The notes under the pieces were generated by a model. That model did no database searches. It worked only from the letters and a program-made list of their open reading frames with translations, and was not told the DNA's origin. From contig JAFGMV010000037.1 in assembly GCA_016927315.1 (NCBI GenBank), positions 1 to 47,861 of the forward strand: 47,861 bases of DNA. Reading direction: 5' to 3'. This document shows, in pieces, positions 23,530 through 32,830 of this stretch. The DNA is from Anaerolineales bacterium (GTDB lineage: Bacteria; Chloroflexota; Anaerolineae; Anaerolineales; Villigracilaceae). The translations under genes were made by a program, and so were the position numbers. Each line of letters starts with the position of its first letter. The stretch's first letter is position 1.

Positions 23530-24617
23530 TTGCTTTCTCCCGCGAGTTCCGCTAATTGGGCAGTGATCTTCCGGGCAGCATGTGGCTTTTGAAGAGAGCG
23601 CATGGCTTTTCGCATGGTTTCCAGCTTACCGGGGGTTTCCAGCAAGCGTTGAACAGTTGCAAGCAGTTCATCTTTAAGATGGTCGTCTTTGATCATAACG
23701 GCTGCATTGTTGTTGACAAGGTAGTCTGCATTGACTTTTTGATAGCGCCAGGCATGCGGGTAAGGGACAAGGATGGCCGGCAGGCCGAACTGCGGATACT
23801 CTCCCAGGCAGGAAGCGCCCGAACGGGAAAGTACCAGGTCCGCCGCTGCCAGGGCGGCGCCCATCTCTTCGTGAAGGTACTCGCTGGTGAAGTAACGTCC
23901 TTTTTGCCTATCGGATAATGCTGCCAGCGATTCTTCTGTCTCTGGCCAGTCCAGGGAGCCGGTAATGTGAATGAGTTGTACCTTTTCCAGCAGGGCAGAT
24001 CGGTGTGCCAGAACGGCCTGGTTGATCGATCGGGCTCCTTTGCTCCCCCCGGTAACCAACAGGACAGGAATATCATCCCTGAAGCCGAAATATTTGAGGG
24101 CAGCATTGTGCTCCCAGGAGGTCGTGTCCTGGCGTGTAGGGTAGCCGCTGACTGTCACATGCTTTGAACTTGGGAAGAACTGCAGGGATTCTTCGGCTGT
24201 GACAACGATCTGGTTTGCAAAGCGGGCCAGTGTTTTGAGCGCCAGACCTGGCTCGATATCGGGTACGTAAAGAAGTTTCGGGTAGTTCCATCCGGCCAGG
24301 GCCATCGGTACGGCCATATAACCGCCAGTGAAGAACAGTACGTCAGGATTGAACTCCCGAAGAATCTGCAGGGACGCAAGAACGCCGCGGGCAAGCTTGA
24401 GTAAATTACCGGGTAATTTACTCAAGGCAATCCCATGGACACCGGCTGCAGGGATGGTTTTGAAACGGATCCCCTGGCGCTTAACCAGGTGATATTCCAT
24501 ACCATCTTCTACACCGACCCACAGGACCTCGGTCACTTTATCGCTCGCATTCTGCAGAACGGACAGGGCGGGATACACGCCGCCGCCGGTTCCGCCGGCG
24601 CAGATCAAGAGTCGCAC
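23526..24617 (-). CDS. murG: Lipid II synthase MurG (UDP-GlcNAc transferase)
   Basis: A GT28 family glycosyltransferase that adds GlcNAc to lipid I at the cytoplasmic face. The N-terminal G-loop reads LLICAGGTGGGVYPALSVL, where the usual His of GGTGGH is Gly; the second G-loop is LVTGGSKGARSINQAVL, and the UDP-GlcNAc site is RSGASCLGEYPQFGLPAILVPYPHA. GTG 24617 has GGAGAG at 6 bp and gives the usual N-terminus; ATG 24638 in the same frame is an alternative with a poorer site. Either way the gene begins inside ftsW, overlapping it by 80-101 nt. Confidence 0.92.
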   Translation of the reverse strand: MRLLICAGGTGGGVYPALSVLQNASDKVTEVLWVGVEDGMEYHLVKRQGIRFKTIPAAGVHGIALSKLPGNLLKLARGVLASLQILREFNPDVLFFTGGYMAVPMALAGWNYPKLLYVPDIEPGLALKTLARFANQIVVTAEESLQFFPSSKHVTVSGYPTRQDTTSWEHNAALKYFGFRDDIPVLLVTGGSKGARSINQAVLAHRSALLEKVQLIHITGSLDWPETEESLAALSDRQKGRYFTSEYLHEEMGAALAAADLVLSRSGASCLGEYPQFGLPAILVPYPHAWRYQKVNADYLVNNNAAVMIKDDHLKDELLATVQRLLETPGKLETMRKAMRSLQKPHAARKITAQLAELAGESK

Positions 24618-25794
24618 TGTATTCTCTCCATTCTTCATCCGTCAGGGCGGCGTTCCTGCTCTGACGGGAAACATTCAACAAAATGCCTATGGCAGACAGG
24701 GAAGCCACCAGGTTGGATCCGCCGGCGCTGATAAAAGGCAGCGCGTTCCCGGCAAAAGGCATCAACCCTACCATGACCGTCATATTGATAAGCGCTTCAA
24801 TTCCAATCCAGAAGACCAGTCCGGAAGCCAGCAGGGTTCCCAGCATATCGGGCGCACGGCGGGCAATGACCAGTCCGCGCCAGACCAGCATGGCATATAA
24901 GCCAAGTGTTCCAATCGCGCCGAACAATCCCAGTTCTTCCGTGATGACGGCAAAGATGCTGTCAGTTGGAGGGACAGGCAGGCCAGTCAGCTTGGTGTCA
25001 GCCCGGCCGATACCGACGCCAAAGATACCGCCTTTGACGATCGCTTCCAGAGAACGCCTTACATGGTATGAAGCTTGCATTGGATCCATAATGCCAGTCC
25101 AGAAGTCCTGGATCCGCTGCTGACCAGTGGGGCTGACCTTAACGACCAGCCAGCCGAAAAAGAGGGCTGCCAGCAGGAGGATTGTGATCTGCTTTAGATC
25201 GCCGCCGGCGATAAAGAACAATAGGCCTCCCAAGATCAGGACGGTTCCAACCGCGCTCAGGTCAGGTTGAAGATAAATCAGGCCGCCGATGATACCAAGG
25301 ATTACGCCCAATGGGAGCAGACCGAGCTGGACATTCGAGATCTGCTCCCGCTTTGAATACAGCCAGGCTGAGAGGTAAATGACGGTCACCAGCTTTGCAA
25401 GCTCCGAAGGCTGGACAGATCCATCCAGGATGGTACGGACTGCTCCATGCCGTGATTCGCTGACGATCAATACCATGATCAGGCTGATAATGGCTCCCAG
25501 CATGGCAAAGATCACCAGTTTTCTCCAGTAGTGATAGTCCAGGCGTGAAAGTAAGAATGCGAGGATGATCCCTATTCCCAGCCACATGAGCTGGCGGGTG
25601 AACAGATAAGTTGCAGAATCGAAGATCAACAGCGAGAAATCCCAACTGGCAGAGAAGAGCATTGTCAGGCCGAACACGATCAGCGCAGTCAGGGTCAGCA
25701 TCAGGGGAATATCTATGCTGTACCGGCGCGGGGATGCCTTCTGCTCGTCGTCCGGATGATTGGAGTGTTCTTTTACGAAAGCGCCTGTACCCAT
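24538..25794 (-). CDS. ftsW: Septal peptidoglycan polymerase FtsW (SEDS family)
   Basis: A 418-residue SEDS glycosyltransferase with about ten membrane helices. Signature stretches: FTRQLMWLGIGIILAFLL, the loop around VQPSELAKLVTVIYLSAWL (conserved QPSE), YHVRRSLEAIVKGGIFGVGIG, then LPFISAGGSNLVASLSAIGILLN (the SGGSS-like motif, here SAGGSN). It pairs with FtsI for septal synthesis. The cytoplasmic C-terminus is very basic (LRRRNRRRRVSRPVRSAECER), and this tail is encoded in the stretch that also encodes the MurG N-terminus. Start ATG 25794 overlaps murD by 22 nt. Confidence 0.93.
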   Translation of the reverse strand: MGTGAFVKEHSNHPDDEQKASPRRYSIDIPLMLTLTALIVFGLTMLFSASWDFSLLIFDSATYLFTRQLMWLGIGIILAFLLSRLDYHYWRKLVIFAMLGAIISLIMVLIVSESRHGAVRTILDGSVQPSELAKLVTVIYLSAWLYSKREQISNVQLGLLPLGVILGIIGGLIYLQPDLSAVGTVLILGGLLFFIAGGDLKQITILLLAALFFGWLVVKVSPTGQQRIQDFWTGIMDPMQASYHVRRSLEAIVKGGIFGVGIGRADTKLTGLPVPPTDSIFAVITEELGLFGAIGTLGLYAMLVWRGLVIARRAPDMLGTLLASGLVFWIGIEALINMTVMVGLMPFAGNALPFISAGGSNLVASLSAIGILLNVSRQSRNAALTDEEWREYSATLDLRRRNRRRRVSRPVRSAECER

Positions 25795-27191
25795 TTTTTA
25801 AACTCTTTTCCACGTTCTTCGAAATCAAAAAATTCATCATAACTGGTTCCGCCGGGAGAGAGCAGGACGATGGTTCCTTGCCGGGCGATATCAGCGGCTG
25901 CTTGTACAGCATCTTTGAGACTACTGCATATCCTCAAGGAAGAGGATTGTCCCCCTGCCTTTTTGAGTGCATTCTCGATTTTCACGGCAGCTTCGCCAAA
26001 AAGTACCGGCTGCACCTTCTTCTCCTGGATGAGTTGCGCCAGATCTTCCCAGGGGAGGTCTTTGTCCCGCCCACCCAGGAGCAGGATCATAGGCTCTGAA
26101 AAGGAGCGGATCGCCGCCATCGTGCGCTCGGGGGTTGTGGCAATTGAATCGTTGTACCAGAGCGCCCCATTCCATTCACGGACAAATTCCAGGCGATGGG
26201 GCACTCCCCGAAATTCATCGATCGCTGTCAGCATGGTATCCAGGGGAAAACCCGCTGAACGTCCAATTGCGCAGGCAGCCAGGACATTCATCTGGTTATG
26301 AAAGCCGCGCAGATGGATAACATCCTGGGTAGCCATTGAGACAACCACGCTTTGATTCTGTGAATAAATAAAGCCATCCTGGATAAATGTGCCGTCCTGG
26401 TCGCGATCCGGCTGGCACAGGCCAAAGGAAACAAGATGTCCTTTGACTTTTTCCCGTAAAGACCATGAGCCTGGATCATCCCGATTTAGAATCGCAATAC
26501 CGTTTTCGTCCTGGTATTCCAGAATTCGGGCTTTGGCGGCAGTATAGGCATCCATGGTGCCATGCCGGTCCAGGTGGTTGGGCGTAATGTTCATGATGAC
26601 GGCAATATCAGGAGAAATGGTCATTTGTTCCAACTGGAAGCTGGATATTTCCAGGATCGCGATGTCGTCAGGAGTCATTTCATCCAGATAATTGATCAGC
26701 GGATCACCGATGTTCCCTCCAACGTATACAGCTTTGGGGTGTTGGCTCTTTGAAAGAGCGGAATTGTCTTTGTTGATTGCCGCGGCCGCGTTTTTTGCCA
26801 TCTTGCCGACCAGCGATGTGGTGGTCGTCTTCCCGGCAGAGCCGGTAATCCCGATGGTCCTGCAGGGAACAGCTTCCATGAATATCTGGGTATCATTGGA
26901 AAGAGGAATACCGCGCTTGATCGTTTCGGTTACGATGGGTAGCGTCAGGGGGACACCGCCAGACAGGCAGACCAAATCGGTATGGTCCAGAATTTCTACC
27001 GGATGACCGCCAGCCACCCATTCAATCTCCAGATGGGCGAGTTCTTTTTGCACAGCTTGCAGTTCTTCAGTTGTGCGGCGGTCATTCAGGACTACTTCGG
27101 CGCCATGCGTGGCAAGATAACGCGCCAGGGCCTGCCCTTGTCGAGCAGTTCCCAAGATAACCACGCGTTTACCCTGCCAATTCGTTAGCAT
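25773..27191 (-). CDS. murD: UDP-N-acetylmuramoylalanine--D-glutamate ligase
   Basis: A 472-residue Mur ligase. It starts with the MurD-type Rossmann domain (KRVVILGTARQGQALARYL), has the ATP loop GITGSAGKTTTTSLVG at about residue 115, NITPNHLDRHGTMDAY, and a C-terminal NDSIATTPERTMAAI plus LGGRDKDLPWEDL, both diagnostic for MurD. It adds D-Glu to UDP-MurNAc-L-Ala in the cytoplasm. It begins 8 bp after mraY; its 3' end overlaps ftsW. Confidence 0.95.
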   Translation of the reverse strand: MLTNWQGKRVVILGTARQGQALARYLATHGAEVVLNDRRTTEELQAVQKELAHLEIEWVAGGHPVEILDHTDLVCLSGGVPLTLPIVTETIKRGIPLSNDTQIFMEAVPCRTIGITGSAGKTTTTSLVGKMAKNAAAAINKDNSALSKSQHPKAVYVGGNIGDPLINYLDEMTPDDIAILEISSFQLEQMTISPDIAVIMNITPNHLDRHGTMDAYTAAKARILEYQDENGIAILNRDDPGSWSLREKVKGHLVSFGLCQPDRDQDGTFIQDGFIYSQNQSVVVSMATQDVIHLRGFHNQMNVLAACAIGRSAGFPLDTMLTAIDEFRGVPHRLEFVREWNGALWYNDSIATTPERTMAAIRSFSEPMILLLGGRDKDLPWEDLAQLIQEKKVQPVLFGEAAVKIENALKKAGGQSSSLRICSSLKDAVQAAADIARQGTIVLLSPGGTSYDEFFDFEERGKEFKKWVQALS

Positions 27192-27199
27192 ATTCGTTC

Positions 27200-28198
27200 C
27201 TATACCATCGCCAGACCAATGCCGAGCATACCAGCCAGCAGGCTGATGAGCCAGAAACGCTGGACGACCTGGGTTTCACTCCAACCGAGTAATTCAAAGT
27301 GCAGATGGAACGGCGCCATTTTAAAGAAGCGTTTGCCTTTCGTCAGCTTGAAATATCCGACCTGGATAATTACACTGAATAATTCACTGACTGGAATGAT
27401 GGCAATAATGGGCAGGATAGCCCATTGGGCAGTCATCAAGGCCACGACGGCCAGGGTAGCTCCCAGGCAGAGGGAGCCGGTATCACCCATAAAGAGTTCC
27501 GCCGGGTGGACATTGAACCACAGGAAGCCGAATATGGCGCCCACCAGGGTGAAGCAGAAACGTCCCAGGAAGACCTGTCCCTGGAGCATGGCCACGCCTC
27601 CATAAGCGGCAAAGGCGGTGGCCGAAATCAAGCCAGCCAGGCCGTCCAACCCATCAGTAAAGTTCACTGCGTTTGACATACCAACGATAAGGACCGCAGC
27701 AATGGGCACATACCAGATACCCAGTTCGAAATACCCCTTTATTCCCGGGACGAACAGGTCGGGAACACCGAGTATATATTTCAAAACCAGAGCTGTCAGT
27801 ATTCCCAATACCATTTGCCCGGTGAATTTTGTCCTGGCTCGCATACCATCGCCGCGTCGTTTGCCTCGAATACCTTCCCAGTCATCGATCATGCCGAGTG
27901 TGGCATAACCAAGCAAGACGATCAGAGGGACCAACACGGATCGCCCAACACCATTTTCAGTGAAACCAATCAGAGAAACGGCATTCAGTAATACGGTCAG
28001 GAGCAGAACCGGCAGGAGGATCATGACGCCGCCCATGGTGGGGGTGCCCATCTTGACAGCATGGTGACCAGGTTCCTCAACCCGGATTAATTTACCGATT
28101 TTGAAATGTCTTAATACACGCAGTAATGGCCCGCCCCAGATAACGGTCATCATAAAGGATAAACCGGCCAGGCTCAGCGCCAATGCGGTCTGATTCAT
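27200..28198 (-). CDS. mraY: Phospho-MurNAc-pentapeptide transferase MraY
   Basis: A 332-residue ten-helix membrane enzyme that makes lipid I. Conserved motifs: KMGTPTMGGVMI, LGMIDDWEGIRGKRRGDG (Asp pair of the active site), NAVNFTDGLDGLAGL, GDTGSLCLGA and the C-terminal MAPFHLHFELLGWSETQVV. ATG 28198 overlaps the murF stop (ATGA); the longer in-frame start at 28297 would add 33 residues that do not resemble MraY and lie in murF. Confidence 0.95.
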   Translation of the reverse strand: MNQTALALSLAGLSFMMTVIWGGPLLRVLRHFKIGKLIRVEEPGHHAVKMGTPTMGGVMILLPVLLLTVLLNAVSLIGFTENGVGRSVLVPLIVLLGYATLGMIDDWEGIRGKRRGDGMRARTKFTGQMVLGILTALVLKYILGVPDLFVPGIKGYFELGIWYVPIAAVLIVGMSNAVNFTDGLDGLAGLISATAFAAYGGVAMLQGQVFLGRFCFTLVGAIFGFLWFNVHPAELFMGDTGSLCLGATLAVVALMTAQWAILPIIAIIPVSELFSVIIQVGYFKLTKGKRFFKMAPFHLHFELLGWSETQVVQRFWLISLLAGMLGIGLAMV

Positions 28199-29616
28199 GC
28201 TTGTTTCTCCAATGCCGAAACGATCTTGTCCAGGTGCAGGCCGCGGGAGCCTTTTATTAAAACTGCATCCCTGGCAGTCAAATTTTCCTGCAGCCACCTG
28301 GTAATCGGTTCGAGTTCCTCTTCTTCCCGGATATTGCTCTTGTTCATACCAGATTTTTTGGCTGCCTGTGCAATGATATGAGCACGTGGCCCGATCGTGA
28401 TCAATATGTCTGTGAGTTGTGAAGCGCGTGCCCCAACCATCTCGTGACCCTGGCGTTCATATTGGCCTAATTCCAGCATATCACCCAGTACCGCAATTTT
28501 CCTTCCATCCAGTTCAGATAATAAGTTAAGTGCCGCCAGCATTGATTCGGGGGAAGCATTGTAAGTATCGTCAAGCAATAGGGCGCCGGTCTGGCTGCGA
28601 ACAGCGACCAGACGCAGCTGTGTATGGCCCTGCTTCAAACCATCGAAAATTTCCTGCCAGGTCAGGCCCTCTACCAGGCCGATGGCCGCCGCTCGCAGGG
28701 CGGTATGAACTGAATGCCGCCCGATCAATGGGACCCGAACATGCAGGACTTCATTACGAAAGTGCAGGCGAAACCGGATCCCTTCCAGACCAAGCCCTTC
28801 GATTTCGTCAGCCCAAAGGTCGGCGTCGGGAGAAAGTCCATAGAAGAATACCTTTGCCTGGGTTTTCTCTTCCATTTTACGTACCCAGGGGTCATCGAAA
28901 TTCAGGATGGCGATACCTTCTGGGTCTGCCGGTAAGGACTGCGCCAGTTCAGATTTTCCGATGGCGATCGCTTCCTGTGAACCTGCTCGTTCAGCATGAA
29001 CGGTGCCGATGTTCGTGATTACACCGACCTGCGGCTGGGCAATATCACACAAGAGTGCAATTTCACCTGGTACGTAGAAACCCATTTCGAGTACTGCCCG
29101 CTCGTAACCATGGCTCAAGCGCAGGATGGTCATCGGCAGGCCAATCTCGTTATTGAGATTGCCAGGATTCTTCATTGTCCGGTATCGCTGGCTTAGCACC
29201 TCAGCGGCAAGTTCTTTTGTAGTTGACTTTCCAACACTGCCTGTGATCCCGATCACCCGCAGGTCCAGCTTGCGCCGCCAGTAACGGGCGATTTGCTGCA
29301 GGGCGTTGATTGTATTATCGACACGCAGGCAAACTGGCAGGGTGAAGGCATCGATATCTATTTGTGCGCCGGTTTGACGCAGGTCAATCACCTGGAATGT
29401 ATCGGGCATATCATTTTGAATTAAAGCGAATGAGGCCCCGCGTTGGAACGCATCGCTTATAAAGTTATGTCCGTCGACATTATCGCCTGGAACAGCGATA
29501 AACATTCCTCCAGGAATGACCTGGCGCGAGTCAACCGCCGTATCAGTGATGACTTGAGTCAGCACCTCCAGGCGGATATTTACCAAAGATTCGATCGCAT
29601 CAGCTAGTGTTAACAC
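28195..29616 (-). CDS. murF: UDP-MurNAc-tripeptide--D-Ala-D-Ala ligase
   Basis: A 473-residue Mur ligase joining D-Ala-D-Ala to the tripeptide. MurF features are AVDSRQVIPGGMFIAVPG, the ATP loop GITGSVGKSTTKELAAEVL, NPGNLNNEIGLPMTIL, and DDTYNASPESMLAAL; MurE would instead show a DNP(A/R) motif near the C-terminus, which is absent. It starts 10 bp after ftsI. In many bacteria murE precedes murF here, but no murE is present in this cluster. Confidence 0.95.
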   Translation of the reverse strand: MLTLADAIESLVNIRLEVLTQVITDTAVDSRQVIPGGMFIAVPGDNVDGHNFISDAFQRGASFALIQNDMPDTFQVIDLRQTGAQIDIDAFTLPVCLRVDNTINALQQIARYWRRKLDLRVIGITGSVGKSTTKELAAEVLSQRYRTMKNPGNLNNEIGLPMTILRLSHGYERAVLEMGFYVPGEIALLCDIAQPQVGVITNIGTVHAERAGSQEAIAIGKSELAQSLPADPEGIAILNFDDPWVRKMEEKTQAKVFFYGLSPDADLWADEIEGLGLEGIRFRLHFRNEVLHVRVPLIGRHSVHTALRAAAIGLVEGLTWQEIFDGLKQGHTQLRLVAVRSQTGALLLDDTYNASPESMLAALNLLSELDGRKIAVLGDMLELGQYERQGHEMVGARASQLTDILITIGPRAHIIAQAAKKSGMNKSNIREEEELEPITRWLQENLTARDAVLIKGSRGLHLDKIVSALEKQA

Positions 29617-29626
29617 TCAGGTATCC

Positions 29627-31393
29627 TTATCGTCCGGCAGATATCTGACGGCGGATATTGTCCGGCGGGATATTCAGCGCAATGACAGTATCCTGTGCCA
29701 CCAGGGCGAATACCGGTGCAGCGGTTTCCGATCCCCAGATGGAACTGGAAGGCTTCTCAAGCCAGACATAGACCATAAATTGGGGGTCATCTACCGGACC
29801 CCAACCAATGAATGAGGCATTGGTAGTCCCATATTCATAATACCCATTCTTGTTAGGGATTTGGGCTGTTCCGGTCTTCCCTGCCAGGCGATATCCGGGG
29901 AGCAGAGCCATGGAAGATTCGTTTTCAAGTGCGACAGCCAGCATTTCGCTCAGGGTTTGTGCTGTCTCGGCAGAGATAGGCGACCCTGCATTTTGTGGTG
30001 AGCTGTTGTACTGCTGGTTGTTTTGGACCATCGCCTGCAGGACATGCGGCGTAACCATTTTCCCTTCATTTGCGATCGACGAAGCAGCCATCATAATCTG
30101 GATGGGTGTGGCAGAAACTCCCTGGCCAAAGGCATTCGTGGACAGGTCAACGGGATACCAGTCTGCATCGCCCGGAATTTTAAGCCTTCCGGCAGCTTCG
30201 CCGGCCAGGTCAACGCCCGTCGGGTGCCCGAGCCCGAACACCTGCATGTAGTCGTAAAAGCTGGAGGCGCCCATTTCATTGGCGATCCAGGCCAGGCAAA
30301 CATTGAGTGAGTGCTGCAGGCAGCCAGTTATGGTTTGTTCTCCCCAGGCTTTTTCGTCCCAGTTTCTAATGGTGGCCCCGCTGGCATTGTACACACCGGT
30401 ATCAATGAAAGTTGTGTCCGGGCGAACCGTACCATTATCCAGAGCGGCGGCAGCGGTCAGTATTTTCAGGGTCGAACCGGGTTCATATGGCATACTGATC
30501 GGGCGGTTGAATTCGCTGGCGTTATCATAGATAGCTTCATAATTCCAGAACTCATTTAGGTTCATACGAGGGGTGGAGGCCATTGCCAGGATTTCACCAT
30601 TACCGGGATTCATTACCAGGATCGATCCGTTTTCGGCTCCATACGTGTAGAGGGCATTGTCCAGTATATTTTCTACGGAAGCCTGCAGTTCCCGATCGAT
30701 GGTCAAAATTAATGTGGTCCCGTCTTGAACATTGGGGATTTCCAGTGCTCGATTGGGGTCTGAGGGGACCCATACCGTTTTGGGTTCCCCGGACAGCAGG
30801 TTGTTGTATTTTTCTTCGACGCCAAAGTAACCACGACCTTCAAGGGTAACAAAACCGATAACGTTGGATGCCAGTGAGCCTTCCGGATAGCTGCGCTGCA
30901 GGTGTTCCTTGAATTCCAGGCCGGTCAGGGTGCCCAGGTGGGACTCGTTATTTACTTCGGCCTCTTCCTCCAGCTTTGCTTTGAGCGCCTCCAACTCGTC
31001 GGCTACAGTAGCGGGAACGAAGTCCTCTATCACGATGTAGTATTCGCCCTCTTTGGGATTTTCCAGATTCTCAAAGAGTCCATTGTAATCCAGACCGAGA
31101 TGTACACTCAGGGTCAGGGCAATTGTATGTGCATCGATATATGGATTTCTCAGGTCCACTCCGATTTCAAAGACAGTTTTATTGCCAGCCAAGAGGTGCC
31201 CGCTGCGGTCGTATATTTCACCCCGCTTGGGATAATATGTATGGTAATAGCCGGCATAGCGGTTGCCCTGTGCGATCAAGTCGTCCACATCCTGACTGGT
31301 CTGGATTCGAATGATCTGTACTGGAACCAATAAACCAATCATCGCCATTAAGATTGCCAGGGAATAAGATCGCCAGGCGTATTGTCTTCTCAT
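29627..31393 (-). CDS. ftsI: Septal transpeptidase FtsI (class B penicillin-binding protein)
   Basis: A 588-residue class B PBP. One N-terminal membrane helix (SYSLAILMAMIGLLVPVQII), a PBP-dimerisation domain (KRGEIYDRSGHLLAGN, with YPEGSLASNVIGFV), then the transpeptidase with active-site PGSTLK (about residue 303), HSLN (SxN, about 362) and GKTGTAQ (about 500). No PASTA domains. A Glu-rich insert (EALKAKLEEEAEVNNES) interrupts the dimerisation domain. It cross-links septal peptidoglycan with FtsW. The start overlaps the ftsL-like gene by ATGA. Confidence 0.94.
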   Translation of the reverse strand: MRRQYAWRSYSLAILMAMIGLLVPVQIIRIQTSQDVDDLIAQGNRYAGYYHTYYPKRGEIYDRSGHLLAGNKTVFEIGVDLRNPYIDAHTIALTLSVHLGLDYNGLFENLENPKEGEYYIVIEDFVPATVADELEALKAKLEEEAEVNNESHLGTLTGLEFKEHLQRSYPEGSLASNVIGFVTLEGRGYFGVEEKYNNLLSGEPKTVWVPSDPNRALEIPNVQDGTTLILTIDRELQASVENILDNALYTYGAENGSILVMNPGNGEILAMASTPRMNLNEFWNYEAIYDNASEFNRPISMPYEPGSTLKILTAAAALDNGTVRPDTTFIDTGVYNASGATIRNWDEKAWGEQTITGCLQHSLNVCLAWIANEMGASSFYDYMQVFGLGHPTGVDLAGEAAGRLKIPGDADWYPVDLSTNAFGQGVSATPIQIMMAASSIANEGKMVTPHVLQAMVQNNQQYNSSPQNAGSPISAETAQTLSEMLAVALENESSMALLPGYRLAGKTGTAQIPNKNGYYEYGTTNASFIGWGPVDDPQFMVYVWLEKPSSSIWGSETAAPVFALVAQDTVIALNIPPDNIRRQISAGR

Positions 31394-31863
31394 CGTGAAC
31401 CTCCGGCAACAATCGCAGGGGTAAACAAATTCTGATCAAGCCAGTCCAATAGCGATTGTGTATATTCTGGAGGAACCGTGGGAGCATGCTGCTTGGGAGA
31501 TGGAGGCATCGCAAGTTGGAATGGCTGTGAGGCTACATACCCTGGTACAACCAGGTACTCAATATTTTCAGGCACCACAATTTGGTATCCGAGAGAAAAG
31601 GCACGTTCTTCAACATTCTCCTTTGCCAGTAGTGTTGCGATTTCAGATTCCAGGTTGGCATTGGCTCGTTTGTTTTCAGCAATTTGAGTTTCACTTTCTT
31701 GAATCTGTCGACCAACGATGGCAGCTTTGGCAGTAATGTTGAGGTATAAAGCAGCCACCATAGAAAAGAGCAAAATGCCGAGCAGAAACACCCCGATGCG
31801 TTGACGTTGGGTTCGCCAGGGCGCCTGCTTGTACGCGTGGATGAAACGGTTGAAGTTTTGCAT
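31390..31863 (-). CDS. ftsL: FtsL-like division protein
   Basis: A 157-residue bitopic protein: a basic cytoplasmic N-terminus, one membrane helix (RIGVFLLGILLFSMVAALYL), then a 45-residue coiled coil rich in Glu/Ala/Asn (AKAAIVGRQIQESETQIAEN) and a proline-rich extracytoplasmic tail ending NLFTPAIVAGGSR. The topology, size and position between rsmH and ftsI are those of FtsL, which bridges FtsQ and FtsW/FtsI. Sequence identity in this family is always low, so the call rests on architecture and order. The tail of about 55 residues is longer than usual. Confidence 0.8.
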   Translation of the reverse strand: MQNFNRFIHAYKQAPWRTQRQRIGVFLLGILLFSMVAALYLNITAKAAIVGRQIQESETQIAENKRANANLESEIATLLAKENVEERAFSLGYQIVVPENIEYLVVPGYVASQPFQLAMPPSPKQHAPTVPPEYTQSLLDWLDQNLFTPAIVAGGSR

Positions 31864-31892
31864 TCTTCTCTATTCGTTGCTTATTAATCTTG

Positions 31893-32822
31893 TTAGCCAA
31901 TTTTTTCAACAACTCGTAACCTGGCGCTGCGTGCACGTGGGTTATCCTTAATTTCTTGTTCTGTCGCCCAGACCGGTTTACGGCGTATTTCTTTTATCGT
32001 TGCCTTGTGTCCACAAGTACAAATTGGCTGCTTTGGAGGGCACAAACAGTTTCGGCTTTCTCGATGCATGAATTCTTTCACGATCCGATCTTCCAATGAG
32101 TGGAAGGAAATTACTGCCAGCCTGCCGCCTGTTGTCAGGGCCTCGAGAGCCTGTGGTAAAACATCCCTGACTGTCTCCAGTTCCTGGTTGACGGCGATGC
32201 GCAGGGCCTGGAAAGTGCGGGTGGCAGGATGGATACGCTCCGAAGAATTTCTTACTGCCTGCCTGATTACCTGCGATAATTCACTGGTCGAACGCAATGG
32301 CCGGGATTTGACAATTGCCCTGGCAATACGGCGGGCGAGTCGATCTTCACCATAACGGAAGATCATGTCGGCCAATTCTGTTTCAGTAGCATTGTTGACC
32401 AGGTCGGCAGCTTTCAAACCTGTCTCTGGCCCGAAGCGCATATCCAGGGGGCCATCCTCCTGAAAAGAAAAACCGCGTTCGGGAGTATCCAGCTGCATCG
32501 ATGAGACACCCAGGTCCAGCAAGATGCCGTCAACAACATCCCAGCCCATTTCTTTCAGGACAGATTTCAGTGATGTATAGGAGGCCTGGACCAGTTGTAC
32601 ACGATCTCCGTAAGGAGCCAAGGTCTCACGGGAAATCGCCAACGCTTGTGGGTCTAGATCAAATCCCAGCAAACGCCCGCCTGGTGCGCAGGCCTCCAAA
32701 ATTCCGCGGGCGTGTCCACCCGCACCAACTGTACAATCAACATAAAGACCTGAACTATTGGGCTGCAATGCGTGTATAATTTCATTGTAAAGTACTGATT
32801 CGTGCACTTTGTCTTTATTCAT
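31893..32822 (-). CDS. rsmH: 16S rRNA m4C1402 methyltransferase RsmH
   Basis: A 309-residue SAM-dependent methyltransferase (formerly MraW). It starts with KVHESVLYNEIIHAL, has the SAM loop YVDCTVGAGGHARGIL, GILLDLGVSSMQLDTPERGFSF, and the C-terminal FHSLEDRIVKEFMHR followed by a cysteine cluster (CLCPPKQPICTCG) and RSARLRVVEK. It N4-methylates C1402 of 16S rRNA. It starts 8 bp after mraZ, which controls it. Confidence 0.96.
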   Translation of the reverse strand: MNKDKVHESVLYNEIIHALQPNSSGLYVDCTVGAGGHARGILEACAPGGRLLGFDLDPQALAISRETLAPYGDRVQLVQASYTSLKSVLKEMGWDVVDGILLDLGVSSMQLDTPERGFSFQEDGPLDMRFGPETGLKAADLVNNATETELADMIFRYGEDRLARRIARAIVKSRPLRSTSELSQVIRQAVRNSSERIHPATRTFQALRIAVNQELETVRDVLPQALEALTTGGRLAVISFHSLEDRIVKEFMHRESRNCLCPPKQPICTCGHKATIKEIRRKPVWATEQEIKDNPRARSARLRVVEKIG

Positions 32823-32830
32823 TGAGAGAC

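Noticed and set aside
28195..29616. murE rather than murF
   Set aside because: The NPGNLNNEIG and DDTYNASPESM motifs are those of MurF; the MurE DNP motif is absent.
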